Positions 1 through 10,296 of a stretch of 64,000 bases of DNA are shown one piece after another. How positions within the stretch are numbered: the first letter of the stretch is position 1; the number at the start of each line of letters is the position of its first letter. Source of the stretch: Acinetobacter guillouiae CIP 63.46. Lineage in GTDB: Bacteria > Pseudomonadota > Gammaproteobacteria > Pseudomonadales > Moraxellaceae. A program made the translations under genes and the position numbers. The notes below the pieces were generated by a model. It was not told where the DNA came from and searched no databases. It saw only the letters and a program-made list of their open reading frames with translations. The stretch spans positions 1,638,324 through 1,702,323 of the forward strand of contig NZ_KB849283.1 of NCBI RefSeq assembly GCF_000368145.1, written 5' to 3'.

Positions 1-271
1 TTAAATCAAAGTTTGCACCCAACGCCAATTGCGCTGCATTTTCAAAGCTGTTGTTGTCGTGATAACCACCGTCTAAATTGGTTGCAGCTTGGCTCATAAT
101 AGACGCAGTAAATTTATAGCCGTCTTTTTCCAGTTGTTGGCGTTGCCCATTCCAATCGCCCAATAACCATTGACGATCTTGTGACCAAGCTTGCTCAGCA
201 AAACTACTCTGAGCCATACACACTGCAACTGCCAAACAACTCAGTTTGATCGATAATCCATTTGAACTCAT
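1..271 (-). CDS. quiX: QuiX-like outer-membrane porin, N-terminal part (runs off left edge)
   Basis: The 90 visible residues begin with a signal peptide (MSSNGLSIKLSCLAVAVCMA, cleavage near SFA-EQ). They continue with a mature start resembling OprB-type carbohydrate-selective porins (WLLGDWNGQRQQLEKDGYKF). The start codon at 271 has an AAGGA ribosome site, 17 bases after the quiC stop. In A. baylyi ADP1 the gene after quiBC is quiX, a presumed porin, and that position is the main reason for this name. Its likely role is outer-membrane uptake of quinate or shikimate. The barrel lies outside the window, so the family call rests on the N-terminus and the operon order. Confidence 0.7.
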   Translation of the reverse strand, partial: MSSNGLSIKLSCLAVAVCMAQSSFAEQAWSQDRQWLLGDWNGQRQQLEKDGYKFTASIMSQAATNLDGGYHDNNSFENAAQLALGANFDL

Positions 272-288
272 ATTAAGCATCCTTACTT

Positions 289-1749
289 TTATTTAAGTTT
301 TACCGCTGAGCTAAGTTCAGATGTTGCACCTAGACGATCTGTGATATTTGCTGTAACAGATGCAACTTTCATTGTCGGTTTCCAAGTCACGCTTGCTGTG
401 CCTTGGGCATTGGTTGCAACAGTGCTTGAGCCTAAATAAAACTCGGCTTCATTTGCGCTTGCTTGTGAGTTTCCAAAAAATTCAACTTGATAACGTTGAT
501 TTGGTTGTCCTTTTACTTCTACCGCAATTTGACCTTTTGCTAGGGTCAATTTAGGTGCTTGAATATTTTGATTTGGTTGTGGATTACAGCCTTGTTCATT
601 GGGTTGCTGGCAGGTCTTTTGTAAGTTTGCTGGATCAATTTTTACGCCATGACCACGTGAACCGACAAAGTGTGCATGTTCTAATCCCGGAATATCAAAA
701 ATGATCGCACCTAAACGTTGATTGGGCACACAGCTTCCACCCGCTTCACAGCGTTTGATGTCTTTGCCATTATTCCAAATTTGATTTTTGGTTAATGTGA
801 TACGCGCATTAGCATCTTTTTCTGAACGAATCGCAACACCGACTCGATTGCCATGGACTTTATTGCTGTCAAAAATATTGCCATCACCTGTAAGGTTAAA
901 GCCATTGGAGTTATTGGTGAGTTCGTTATAGGCAATATAATTGCGTTTGCCCCAGTTGATCTGTAAACCATCTGAATAGTTTTCAAACTTGTTGCCAATC
1001 ACGGCATTGTCATTGCCCCATAAAATTTCAATGCCTTGTGATGGCTCTGGGTTTGCAGCAGTTGAAATAAAGTGATTATTGGCAACCAAGTTAAATGCAG
1101 CACCACGGGTTAGCTCAAGTCCATCACCATTGTCTTGGAAATAGTTATTCAGCACTTTGTTGTTATTGGTGGTGGTCGCAGTCGGATTACCTTTACCATC
1201 ATCCCCTGTCAACATCACCCCTGCACCGCCATAGTTGTACATAATACGGTTATTTTGGATCAGGTTATTGCTGGCACGGTTCATCAATATCCCAATACAA
1301 AAACGACGAATCTCTAGTCCTTGAATGCTGACCCCGTTGATGTCACGTAACACAATCCCCGGTAAAGTTGTGGTACGAACATTGGTTCCGAACTGCCCTT
1401 CAACAGCTCCCGGACAAGCTTTAACCCCTGTGCCTTTAATATAATTTGAGCCATCAATCGCGATAAACTCACCTGTTTTTGCCCACTGTGTACCAATGAT
1501 TTTTACGGGTGCTTTAATTTCTGGCAGTGGACTGTTGACCTTAATGGCATAGGGTGCTTGTCCAACCGCTTGAATCAAAATCTCACTGGCTTCACTCGGC
1601 TTGCTGTTGACTTGCTCAATCGCCCAACGTAGTGAACCTTTTTCACTATCATCCTGATAGCGATCCACCACATAGCTTTCCGCCATTGCCAAACCAGAAA
1701 CCGCTAAGCCAAGTGCCAACGTTGTTAAACGTAATGAAATCATTTTCAT
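289..1749 (-). CDS. quiC: 3-dehydroshikimate dehydratase (Acinetobacter QuiC type)
   Basis: A 486-residue exported protein. The signal peptide covers residues 1-23 (…VSGLAMA-ES). The centre (about 130-330) is a run of short Asn/Gly-rich repeats such as NNKVLNNYFQDNGDGLEL, NAVIGNKFENYSDGLQIN and NYIAYNELTNNSNGFNL, typical of a right-handed parallel beta-helix. This matches the QuiC type of Acinetobacter, which differs from the TIM-barrel dehydratases of other bacteria. It converts 3-dehydroshikimate to protocatechuate, joining the quinate/shikimate route to the beta-ketoadipate pathway. It lies 20 bases after quiB and 17 before quiX, in the known qui order. Start at 1749 follows an AAAAGGA site. 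The signal peptide implies periplasmic action. Confidence 0.88.
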   Translation of the reverse strand: MKMISLRLTTLALGLAVSGLAMAESYVVDRYQDDSEKGSLRWAIEQVNSKPSEASEILIQAVGQAPYAIKVNSPLPEIKAPVKIIGTQWAKTGEFIAIDGSNYIKGTGVKACPGAVEGQFGTNVRTTTLPGIVLRDINGVSIQGLEIRRFCIGILMNRASNNLIQNNRIMYNYGGAGVMLTGDDGKGNPTATTTNNNKVLNNYFQDNGDGLELTRGAAFNLVANNHFISTAANPEPSQGIEILWGNDNAVIGNKFENYSDGLQINWGKRNYIAYNELTNNSNGFNLTGDGNIFDSNKVHGNRVGVAIRSEKDANARITLTKNQIWNNGKDIKRCEAGGSCVPNQRLGAIIFDIPGLEHAHFVGSRGHGVKIDPANLQKTCQQPNEQGCNPQPNQNIQAPKLTLAKGQIAVEVKGQPNQRYQVEFFGNSQASANEAEFYLGSSTVATNAQGTASVTWKPTMKVASVTANITDRLGATSELSSAVKLK

Positions 1750-1769
1750 GTCTAAAAATTCCTTTTAAT

Positions 1770-2609
1770 TTATGGTGTAGGTTGAACGGTTTTTAATAAC
1801 TGTTTCAGTTGGGTCACATCAATTTGACCGGGCGCAGAAGCTTCACCGATCATGCCAAAACTAAAGCTGCCGCCCATATTGGCTGTGGCAATTCGAGAAA
1901 TGGTCCCGAGTTTGCCCATCGACATGGTGAGCAATGGTTTTTTAGATTGCTGACTGACTTTTAAGGTTGCATTCATCAAAGTAAATACATCTTGTTTGCT
2001 TTGTGGCATCACTGCAATTTTAAGAATATCTGCGCCAAGCTGATCTTGTTTAAGCAAGCGTTGAACGATTTCTGCTTCATCAGGGGTCTTTTTAAAATCG
2101 TGTTTGGACATCACAATCAATACTCTTTTCTCATGTGCCAATTTAACTGTGCTTTTCACCACTTGCGGATCTCGGAACATTTCAACATCCAACATGTCCA
2201 TAAAGGGTTGGCGTAAATAAGCTTGATAGGTTTTGCCATAATCCGCATCACTGATGGTCAGTTGCCCGCCTTCGTTATGGGTACGAATGGTGGCAATCAC
2301 GGGTTTAGCCCCTAAAATCTGTTTAAGCTCATGTCCTAAAGCGATGACTTGCTTAGTGTCACTGGCAAAATTGAGCAGATCTATGCGGAACTCGGCTAAA
2401 TCTGCATCTGGATTGCTGGCAATGATTTTTGCTTGTGCTAAGGCTTGTTCTTTGGTTTTTGCTGTAATTGGGACGATGGTCTTTACTGGGAGTTTTGCCA
2501 GTTCTGCAAGTTCAACTGGGCTTGGTGAAACTGGTTGCGCCTGTGTCATTTGAAGGGGCAATATGGGGCTAAGTGCAAGCATCAATGCTGCAAGTTTTTG
2601 TAGTTTCAT
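1770..2609 (-). CDS. quiB: Type I 3-dehydroquinate dehydratase, exported
   Basis: A 279-residue protein with a signal peptide at about 1-25 (LALSPILPLQMTQAQ). It is a class I dehydroquinase: the Schiff-base lysine is in ADILKIAVMP (Lys197) and the catalytic histidine in VMSKHDF (His170). It turns 3-dehydroquinate into 3-dehydroshikimate for the next enzyme, QuiC. Biosynthetic type I enzymes are cytoplasmic, so the signal peptide marks this as the catabolic periplasmic form. It is separated from pcaG upstream by 261 bases of repeated sequence, an unusual gap for this operon. Confidence 0.9.
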   Translation of the reverse strand: MKLQKLAALMLALSPILPLQMTQAQPVSPSPVELAELAKLPVKTIVPITAKTKEQALAQAKIIASNPDADLAEFRIDLLNFASDTKQVIALGHELKQILGAKPVIATIRTHNEGGQLTISDADYGKTYQAYLRQPFMDMLDVEMFRDPQVVKSTVKLAHEKRVLIVMSKHDFKKTPDEAEIVQRLLKQDQLGADILKIAVMPQSKQDVFTLMNATLKVSQQSKKPLLTMSMGKLGTISRIATANMGGSFSFGMIGEASAPGQIDVTQLKQLLKTVQPTP

Positions 2610-2694
2610 TTTTCATCTTCCTGAATAAATTATCCGTTTGTATATTGCGTTTTCATTTAAGTGCTTTCCGTCTATCTAAATCCCTCCTAATCCC

Positions 2695-2728
2695 TCCCTT
2701 GCGGAACTTCAATCGTTCCTCACCCTTT
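2695..2728. repeat. Dispersed intergenic repeat, copy 1
   Basis: This stretch between pcaG and quiB contains TCCCTTGCGGAACTTCAATC followed by GTTCCTCACCC. Its reverse complement recurs almost unchanged at 9576-9609 between pcaJ and pcaF, with about one mismatch over 34 bases. The opposite orientation of the two copies means each could pair with the other in the operon transcript. It is probably a member of a small multi-copy intergenic repeat family; the copy number elsewhere cannot be seen here. Confidence 0.65.
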
Positions 2729-2845
2729 TTAAAAGGGAGGGGTATCGCGAATCTCAAGACTTCAATAACTTCATATCATGTCCACCTTTTAAAAAAGGAG
2801 GCGTGTCACAAATCTCAAGGCTTCAATAAGTTCGTGACAAGCCCC
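2723..2845. repeat. Imperfect 61-bp tandem repeat, two units
   Basis: Two units follow one another with a 61-base period. Each has a CCTTTT-AAAAGG type palindrome, then a variable stretch, then ATCTCAAGRCTTCAATAA (at 2751 and 2812). The palindromes should fold as short hairpins in the pca-qui transcript. Together with the adjoining dispersed repeat they fill the pcaG-quiB gap. No gene is visible here. Confidence 0.6.
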
Positions 2846-2870
2846 CTTTAAAAAGAGATTTAGGCGATTC

Positions 2871-3500
2871 CTAGATATCAAAAAATACGGTTTCGTCTTC
2901 ACCTTGAATGCGAATATCAAAGCGATACACGATTTCACCGTCTACTTCACTGCGTTTTGCAATCAGGGTTTGGCGGCGGACTGCCCACTCAATACTGTTG
3001 AGTACCGGATCATTGGCGTTTGCTTCAACTTCATCGTCAAAATAAATACGGGTATGCAAACCAATGTTGATTCCACGAGCAAATAGCGCGACGGCAATAT
3101 GTGGTGCTTGGGTTGAGCCTTTACGCCCTGCTACAGCCCCCGGTTTAATGGTGTCAAAACTCCAAAAACCTGTTTCAAAATTTGCGCCCGTACGCCCCCA
3201 GCCCTGAAAATGAGCATCGGCTGTTTTGTCTTGGGTATCGGCCTGACTTGGATAAACCCCATTGGCATCGGCTTGCCAGATTTCCAATAAGACATCTCGT
3301 AATGGCAAACCCAGCCCATCAAACACTTGACCTTCAATACGGATGCGTTGGCCTTGAGTATGCTGCTTCACCAATTGGTTATCGAAGCTATGTTCAAATA
3401 CTTCAATATTGGCTTGTTGTGGCAATAAACCGATATGTACATAAGGACCACCTGTTTGTGATGGGGTTTCCTTAATTTCCTGAAAATTCCATGCATTCAT
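2871..3500 (-). CDS. pcaG: Protocatechuate 3,4-dioxygenase alpha subunit
   Basis: A 209-residue intradiol dioxygenase subunit. The N-terminal ETPSQTGGPYVHIGL and the central beta-sandwich (LLEIWQADANGVY, GFWSFDTIKPG, PHIAVALFARG) are typical of PcaG. The usual HxH iron-binding pair of the beta subunit is absent (PHIAVAL instead of AHIHFSL), as expected for the non-metal subunit. With PcaH it opens protocatechuate to 3-carboxy-cis,cis-muconate in the cytoplasm. The start follows an AAGGAA site, 12 bases after pcaH. Confidence 0.95.
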   Translation of the reverse strand: MNAWNFQEIKETPSQTGGPYVHIGLLPQQANIEVFEHSFDNQLVKQHTQGQRIRIEGQVFDGLGLPLRDVLLEIWQADANGVYPSQADTQDKTADAHFQGWGRTGANFETGFWSFDTIKPGAVAGRKGSTQAPHIAVALFARGINIGLHTRIYFDDEVEANANDPVLNSIEWAVRRQTLIAKRSEVDGEIVYRFDIRIQGEDETVFFDI

Positions 3501-3512
3501 TGTGTGAGTTCC

Positions 3513-4662
<1,150 letters not shown>

Positions 4663-4706
4663 TGAAATTGTCCCTCTTTATGATCTTATGTCTGATCTTG
4701 AGAAAG

Positions 4707-6059
4707 TTAGCTTGCATCGGTATGCGCCACTAAGGATTTAACAAAAATTGCCACAGCCGCAGCGGTTGCAGGAATCATCAATAAGCTTAAAATTGCGGTA
4801 AAAGACCAATCATTGCCGAGTAAAACAGCACCAATCCAAGCCCCAAACACTGCACCAAAACGACCGATCCCTGTCATCCATGCCACACCAGTTGCACGAC
4901 ATTGAGTTGGGTAAAAACGGGCACTTAACGCTGGCATTGCAGATTGCGCACCATTGATTGCAACCCCTGCACATAACACCAAAATGGCCAATAATGTTGG
5001 GTTGCTGAGGCTTTGACCTACGGCAACAGCAAACAAGCCTGCGATAAAATAGAATGCTGAAATAATGCGGTTTGGGTTAAAACGATCCATTGCCCAACCA
5101 ATAAATAACGCACTCAACACACCACCAAACTGGAATAGACCGCCAATAAATGCCGCGCGTTCCATGGTTGCGCCGGTTTCACGCATCAAGGTTGGTAACC
5201 AACTGGTCAGTAGATAAATCACCACCAAGCCCATAAAGTAGGTTGACCATAACAACACTGTGCCTTTGGCAAATTTTTGGGAAAACAACATGCCAAATAC
5301 ATTTTTCTTTTGTGCCACAGCAGACTGTTCTTCTGGGATATAAAAGCTGTCAGCAAGCTGTACTTTTTCAGGCGCAATATGGCTCAGGATTTTGCGAACT
5401 TTTGCAGCATCTCGACCTTTAACAATCAAGAAGCGATATGACTCAGGTAACAGCACAATCACCAATACCATCAGGATCAACGGTGAAATACCACCGAGCA
5501 AAAATAAGCTGTGCCAACCAAAGGCAGGAATCAGCCAACTACTGACAAAACCACCTGTGGCCATACCCAAGTTATAACCACAAAACATACAGGTCACGAG
5601 CAGTGAACGAACACGGTTCGGGCAGTATTCTGAAAACAATGTTGTGGCATTTGGCATTGCTGCGCCTAGACCAATACCGGTTAAAAAGCGCAGTACAACC
5701 AAACTGTCTAAGTTTGGCGCATATGCGGATGCCAAGGTAAAGCCGCCAAAAATCAACATTGAAATGGTTAATACAATCTTGCGTCCAAAACCATCCGCAG
5801 TAGGTCCTGAAACCAATGCACCAATGATCATTCCACCCAGTGCTGCACTCATTACAGGTCCAAGTTGAGAGCGATCAATCCCCCAATCTTGTGCCAAAGC
5901 AGGTGCAATAAAGCCCATCGCAGCCGTATCAATTCCATCAACAAATACAATGAGAAAACAAATAATTGCAATCATCCATTGATACTTGCTGATCGGTGCA
6001 TCATTAATGAGTGCCTGAGCATCCATACTATTTTTTGGGGCAGCAAATTCCTGTGCCAT
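4707..6059 (-). CDS. pcaK: 4-hydroxybenzoate/protocatechuate MFS transporter
   Basis: A 450-residue, 12-helix major facilitator of the aromatic acid:H+ symporter family. Loop and helix signatures include FVDGIDTAAMGFIAPAL in helix 1, GPTADGFGRK in the helix 2-3 loop and LPESYRFLI after helix 6. It imports protocatechuate and 4-hydroxybenzoate across the inner membrane, passing periplasmic QuiC product to PcaHG. The AAGGAGG ribosome site is strong. Position between pcaD and pcaC matches ADP1. Confidence 0.93.
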   Translation of the reverse strand: MAQEFAAPKNSMDAQALINDAPISKYQWMIAIICFLIVFVDGIDTAAMGFIAPALAQDWGIDRSQLGPVMSAALGGMIIGALVSGPTADGFGRKIVLTISMLIFGGFTLASAYAPNLDSLVVLRFLTGIGLGAAMPNATTLFSEYCPNRVRSLLVTCMFCGYNLGMATGGFVSSWLIPAFGWHSLFLLGGISPLILMVLVIVLLPESYRFLIVKGRDAAKVRKILSHIAPEKVQLADSFYIPEEQSAVAQKKNVFGMLFSQKFAKGTVLLWSTYFMGLVVIYLLTSWLPTLMRETGATMERAAFIGGLFQFGGVLSALFIGWAMDRFNPNRIISAFYFIAGLFAVAVGQSLSNPTLLAILVLCAGVAINGAQSAMPALSARFYPTQCRATGVAWMTGIGRFGAVFGAWIGAVLLGNDWSFTAILSLLMIPATAAAVAIFVKSLVAHTDAS

Positions 6060-6101
6060 AGTTGCCTCCTTGTAGGCGAATTCCTTTCTAACCCTAGACG
6101 G

Positions 6102-6896
6102 TTATATGTTCTGAATAAACTTGGACAATGCCTGATTGAACACTTGTGGTTGTTCAATATTGGACAAATGAGAAGCTGCCAAGATTTCAAGTTGACTGGT
6201 TGGAATGGATTGATGCATAAACTCTGCATCCTGAACCGTCGTTACAGGGTCATATTGACCTGCGATAATTAAAGTCGGGATTTGAATTTGATTGAGCTGA
6301 TCTCGAACATCGGCATCCGCCAACGCTCGACACGCATTGGCATAGCCTTGTGCAGGCGTCACAGCTAAACTTTGAATGGTTTTTTGAGCAAGCACATCAT
6401 GTGCATAATCAAAATGCTCACTAAACCAACGTGTATGTGTGGTTTTGACAATTTCAGCCAGTCCGTGTTGCTCAACGCTATCGGCACGGGTATTCCACGC
6501 TTCAGCTGTACCAATTTTCGCGGCTGAGTTTGCAACGGTGATGCTATAAAAACGCTCAGGGTATTCAATTGCCAATGTGAGTGCAGTGATGCCACCCATT
6601 GAAATTCCACAAAAATGTGCTTTTTCAATATGCCATGTATCTAAGATATCAATCACATCGTCTGCAAAGTTTTGCAGTGTACTGTTGGCAATCACATCAC
6701 TCGCACCATGCCCGCGGGTATCATAAGTGATGATCTGATAGTGTTGCGCCAAAGCATCTACTTGCGCTTGCCACATACCATGATCCGTTCCGAGTGAGTT
6801 AGAAAATATAATCACTGGTGCATCTTTTACGCCTTGGATTTGAACCGCAAGTTGCTGTCCTTGACGATTGTTAATTTTCATACTGATTTTCATCAT
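6102..6896 (-). CDS. pcaD: beta-Ketoadipate enol-lactone hydrolase
   Basis: A 264-residue alpha/beta hydrolase. The nucleophile elbow is CGISMGG (Ser99), an oxyanion region lies at FSNSLGTDHGMW, and the C-terminal catalytic His is in AASHLSNIEQP. It hydrolyses the enol-lactone from PcaC to beta-ketoadipate. The start ATG overlaps the pcaB stop (ATGATGA), so the two are translationally coupled. A second ATG sits five codons further in (MKINNRQ), so the exact start is uncertain. Confidence 0.94.
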   Translation of the reverse strand: MMKISMKINNRQGQQLAVQIQGVKDAPVIIFSNSLGTDHGMWQAQVDALAQHYQIITYDTRGHGASDVIANSTLQNFADDVIDILDTWHIEKAHFCGISMGGITALTLAIEYPERFYSITVANSAAKIGTAEAWNTRADSVEQHGLAEIVKTTHTRWFSEHFDYAHDVLAQKTIQSLAVTPAQGYANACRALADADVRDQLNQIQIPTLIIAGQYDPVTTVQDAEFMHQSIPTSQLEILAASHLSNIEQPQVFNQALSKFIQNI

Positions 6897-8248
6897 TTAG
6901 ACACTCCTTGTGCTGCTTGTAGTACGGCATCAATTTGTGCCTGAATATTGCCCAAGTAAGCGGCTGGTTTGAAAATCTCATCTAATGCCTGTGCACTTAG
7001 ATGGACATTCACCTCAGTCATTGCTGACAATACCGTTTTTAAATGTTGCTGTTGCGCGATGGCTTGCTGACAAGCTTGCTCAACCAAATGATGCGCATTT
7101 AAACGCCCAATTTTGGGTGCCAGTGCCATCATTGCCGCTTCTGCCATGATCAAGCCCTGAGTACACTCAAGGTTGCGCTGCATGGCTTGTGCATCGACTT
7201 GCATATGTTCAAGCACATCCGTAGTGCGTTCTAAAGCACCTGCACATAACTGGAAAATTTCAGGAATCACTAACCATTCTGCATGCCAAGTGCCTAAAGC
7301 ACGTTCATGTTCTTGCAGCATATTTTGGTAGACACTTGCCATTAATGCAGGAACACGGTTGGCTGCTGCAAGTACGCAAGCGGCTGCAACTGGATTACGT
7401 TTATGTGGCATGGTGGATGAGCCACCACGACCTTTTGCAGTGGGTTCAAAGACTTCAGCAATTTCAGTTTGCATCAGCAAAGACCAGTCTTTTGCCATCT
7501 TGCCAACATTACCGACGATCAGGGCAAGTACACTGGCAATTTCAACGATGCGGTCACGCTCACCATGCCATGTACACTCAGGTGAGGTTAAATTCAACGC
7601 CGCAGCATAGGCTTTAACCACAGCTGAACCTTGATCTTGTAATGATGCCAATGAACCTACAGCCCCACCGAGTTGAGCAGTAAGAACGCGGCTTTTCATC
7701 TCGCTTAGACGATCAAGATCACGTTTAAATGCTGCAGCCCAACGTGCAAACTTATGTCCTAAGGTGATCGGTAAAGCTTGCTGTAACCAAGTGCGACCAA
7801 TCATGACTTGGGCACGATACTGTTGTGCTTGGTCTAATGAAACTTGATAAGCCTGTTGTAATTGTTTTTCGATCAGCCCTAATGCATCACGGCATTGCAG
7901 AATCGTCGCTGTATCAATAATGTCTTGGCTGGTTGCGCCCCAATGTACATAACGCGCTGTGTCTTCATCATATTGTTTTACAATCGCAGTAAATTGCTTT
8001 ACCAAAGGAATCGCAATATTTCCCGCAAGAGCCGTCGCGGTTGCCAATGCTTCAAAATCAATTTTTGCTAGGGCCTGTTGTCCAACTTGTTCAATGATGC
8101 TGGCAGCGGATGGTGGAATCACACCCACTTGTGCCTGTGCTTTTGCCAAAGCCACTTCGGCTTGGATCATATAACCCAATAAGGCATGATCGCTAAAGAT
8201 TGCTGTGACATCAGGCTGATAAAATAAGCTGGCGTATAACTGGCTCAT
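6893..8248 (-). CDS. pcaB: 3-Carboxy-cis,cis-muconate cycloisomerase
   Basis: A 451-residue member of the fumarase/aspartase superfamily with the signature GGSSTMPHKRNP. It lactonises carboxymuconate to gamma-carboxymuconolactone. I place the start at ATG 8248 (MSQLYASLF) because GAGG lies six bases upstream. A GTG four codons earlier would overlap pcaF but has no better site. The stop overlaps the pcaD start. Confidence 0.95.
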   Translation of the reverse strand: MSQLYASLFYQPDVTAIFSDHALLGYMIQAEVALAKAQAQVGVIPPSAASIIEQVGQQALAKIDFEALATATALAGNIAIPLVKQFTAIVKQYDEDTARYVHWGATSQDIIDTATILQCRDALGLIEKQLQQAYQVSLDQAQQYRAQVMIGRTWLQQALPITLGHKFARWAAAFKRDLDRLSEMKSRVLTAQLGGAVGSLASLQDQGSAVVKAYAAALNLTSPECTWHGERDRIVEIASVLALIVGNVGKMAKDWSLLMQTEIAEVFEPTAKGRGGSSTMPHKRNPVAAACVLAAANRVPALMASVYQNMLQEHERALGTWHAEWLVIPEIFQLCAGALERTTDVLEHMQVDAQAMQRNLECTQGLIMAEAAMMALAPKIGRLNAHHLVEQACQQAIAQQQHLKTVLSAMTEVNVHLSAQALDEIFKPAAYLGNIQAQIDAVLQAAQGVSK

Positions 8249-8256
8249 CAGGTACC

Positions 8257-9465
8257 TCACTCAACACGTTGAATAATTAATGCAATACCTTGACCTACCC
8301 CAATACACATTGAACATAAGGCATATTCACCTTTGATCTGTTCAAGTTGATTTAAGGCTGTGGTCACCAGTCTGGCACCTGATGCACCCAAAGGATGACC
8401 TAAAGCAATTGCACCACCATTGGGATTGACGCGTGCATCATCATCTGCCAAACCTAAATCACGGGTTACCGCCAAAGCTTGGGCAGCAAAGGCTTCATTC
8501 AGTTCAATCACATCCATTTGCGCTAAACTAAGATCAGCTTGTTTAAGCAGTTTCTTGATTGCAGGCGCGGGTGCAAAGCCCATAATTCTTGGTTCTACAC
8601 CCACCGTGGTTGCTGCAATAATTTTGCCACGTGGTTTTAATTGGTATTTTTCTACAGCTTCATCTGAAGCAATCAATAACGCCGCTGCACCATCATTAAT
8701 CCCAGAGGCATTGCCCGCCGTGACCGTACCATCAGCTTTGACCACACCTTTGAGTTTTGTCAGTGCGGCTAAAGTGGTTGATGCACGTGGATGTTCATCG
8801 GTATCCACAAGCACAGCATCGCCTTTACGCTGTGGAATAGTGACAGGCACAATCTCATTTTTGAAAAAGCCTTGAGCTTGTGCTGCCGCAGTACGTTGTT
8901 GGCTGTTTAGCGCAAACTGATCTTGATCCGCACGGTTAATATTGAATTGTTCTGCCACGTTTTCAGCGGTTTGTGGCATGCTGTCCACACCATACAATTC
9001 TTTAAGTTTTGGATTGATAAAACGCCAGCCCATGGTGGTGTCTTCAATCTTTTGACTGCGTCCAAAAGCACTGTCCGACTTACCCATCACATAGGGCGCA
9101 CGGCTCATGCTTTCTACACCACCGGCAATGATTAAATCTGCTTCATTGGCTTTAATGGCACGAGCTGCCATGGCAATCGCATCCAGTGATGATCCACATA
9201 AACGGTTGACAGTGGTTGCTGGCACTTGGTATGGCACACCTGCTAATAATGCTGACATACGCCCGACATTACGGTTATCTTCCCCAGCCTGATTGGCACA
9301 GCCATAAATCACATCATCGACTTGCTGCCAATCTACTGTTGGATTACGTTGTATCAATGCTTGAATTGGAATTGCACCAAGATCATCTGCACGTATTGGC
9401 GCAAGACCACCGGCATAACGACCAAATGGAGTACGGATGGCATCTATGATGTAAGCGTTTTTCAT
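8257..9465 (-). CDS. pcaF: beta-Ketoadipyl-CoA thiolase
   Basis: A 402-residue thiolase. The acyl-accepting Cys is Cys90 (VNRLCGSSLDAIA). The C-terminal catalytic His and Cys are in GGAIALGHPLGASGAR and CSMCIGVGQG. It splits beta-ketoadipyl-CoA into succinyl-CoA and acetyl-CoA, the last pathway step. The start has an AAGGA site. A 175-base gap with repeat sequence separates it from pcaJ. Confidence 0.95.
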   Translation of the reverse strand: MKNAYIIDAIRTPFGRYAGGLAPIRADDLGAIPIQALIQRNPTVDWQQVDDVIYGCANQAGEDNRNVGRMSALLAGVPYQVPATTVNRLCGSSLDAIAMAARAIKANEADLIIAGGVESMSRAPYVMGKSDSAFGRSQKIEDTTMGWRFINPKLKELYGVDSMPQTAENVAEQFNINRADQDQFALNSQQRTAAAQAQGFFKNEIVPVTIPQRKGDAVLVDTDEHPRASTTLAALTKLKGVVKADGTVTAGNASGINDGAAALLIASDEAVEKYQLKPRGKIIAATTVGVEPRIMGFAPAPAIKKLLKQADLSLAQMDVIELNEAFAAQALAVTRDLGLADDDARVNPNGGAIALGHPLGASGARLVTTALNQLEQIKGEYALCSMCIGVGQGIALIIQRVE

Positions 9466-9575
9466 GTTGTTTATATCCTTAAATAATCTCCCTTGCGCTG
9501 CTACAGCAGCAGCTCACCTCTTTTACAAAGAGGGGAACTCACTCCATTATTTATTTAGGTGAAGTCCCCCTTAAC

Positions 9576-9609
9576 AAAGGGTGAGGAACGATTAAAGTTC
9601 CGCAAGGGG
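9576..9609. repeat. Dispersed intergenic repeat, copy 2 (inverted)
   Basis: Between pcaJ and pcaF, AAAGGGTGAGGAACGATTAA followed by AGTTCCGCAAGGGGA is the near-perfect reverse complement of 2695-2728. A second partial copy (TTCCGCAAGGGAGGGATTTA) follows at 9621-9640. A further hairpin-like stretch, CTCTTTTACAAAGAG, lies just upstream at 9519-9533. The whole gap 9466-9640 is repeat-like and has no visible gene. Confidence 0.65.
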
Positions 9610-9640
9610 AGATTTAATCATTCCGCAAGGGAGGGATTTA

Positions 9641-10294
9641 TTATCCCTGTGTCGCATCAATCAATTGAGCGCCCGTCAAAGCCTGTAATTCTTCAAAGCT
9701 CAGACCTGCAACTTTTTCAAGCACTTTTAAGCCATCTGTGGTCACATCAATCACGCATAAGTCAGTATAGATACGATCAACACAATGCTTACCTGTTACT
9801 GGATAGCTCAGCTCTTCTACAATCTTGGGTTCACCTTGCTTAGTCACATGGTCGGTGGTGATAAACACTTTCTTGGCCCCTACAGCCAAATCCATTGCAC
9901 CACCCACCGCAGGAATTGCATCAGGCGCACCGGTATGCCAATTGGCAAGGTCGCCATTAGCCGCCACTTGGAATGCGCCCAATACAGCAATATCCAGATG
10001 TCCGCCACGCATCATGGCAAAAGAATCACCGTGATGGAAAAACGAGCCACCCGTTAGCATGGTGACATATTCTTTGCCTGCATTAATCAGCTCAGGATCT
10101 TCTTCACCTTTGGCAGGTGGAGGACCAAAAGCCAATAAACCATTTTCAGAATGCAGGAATACATCTTTGTCTGTTGGCAGATATTTTGAAATCTTGGTTG
10201 GTAAACCAATACCTAAATTGACATAAGCCCCATCGGGAATATCTTGGGCAACACGTTCAGCAATTTGGTCACGGCTTAGTTTTTGGTAGCTCAT
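9641..10294 (-). CDS. pcaJ: beta-Ketoadipate:succinyl-CoA transferase, beta subunit
   Basis: A 217-residue CoA-transferase subunit. The catalytic glutamate is Glu50 in the family motif SENGLLAFGP. With PcaI it moves CoA from succinyl-CoA to beta-ketoadipate. It starts two bases after the pcaI stop with a GGAGAAT site, which suggests coupled synthesis. Length is normal for the family. Confidence 0.95.
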   Translation of the reverse strand: MSYQKLSRDQIAERVAQDIPDGAYVNLGIGLPTKISKYLPTDKDVFLHSENGLLAFGPPPAKGEEDPELINAGKEYVTMLTGGSFFHHGDSFAMMRGGHLDIAVLGAFQVAANGDLANWHTGAPDAIPAVGGAMDLAVGAKKVFITTDHVTKQGEPKIVEELSYPVTGKHCVDRIYTDLCVIDVTTDGLKVLEKVAGLSFEELQALTGAQLIDATQG

Positions 10295-10296
10295 TG

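Noticed and set aside
2610-2870. The tandem repeat as a CRISPR array
   Set aside because: Only two imperfect units, no uniform spacers and no cas genes; the units are palindromic intergenic repeats.
6102-6272. Plus- and minus-strand frames around the pcaD-pcaK junction
   Set aside because: They overlap two well-supported genes and the gap between them is only 42 bases.
8420-8875. 151-codon open frame on the plus strand inside pcaF
   Set aside because: It is antisense to a complete thiolase with all motifs intact; its translation shows no recognisable domain and there is no ribosome site.
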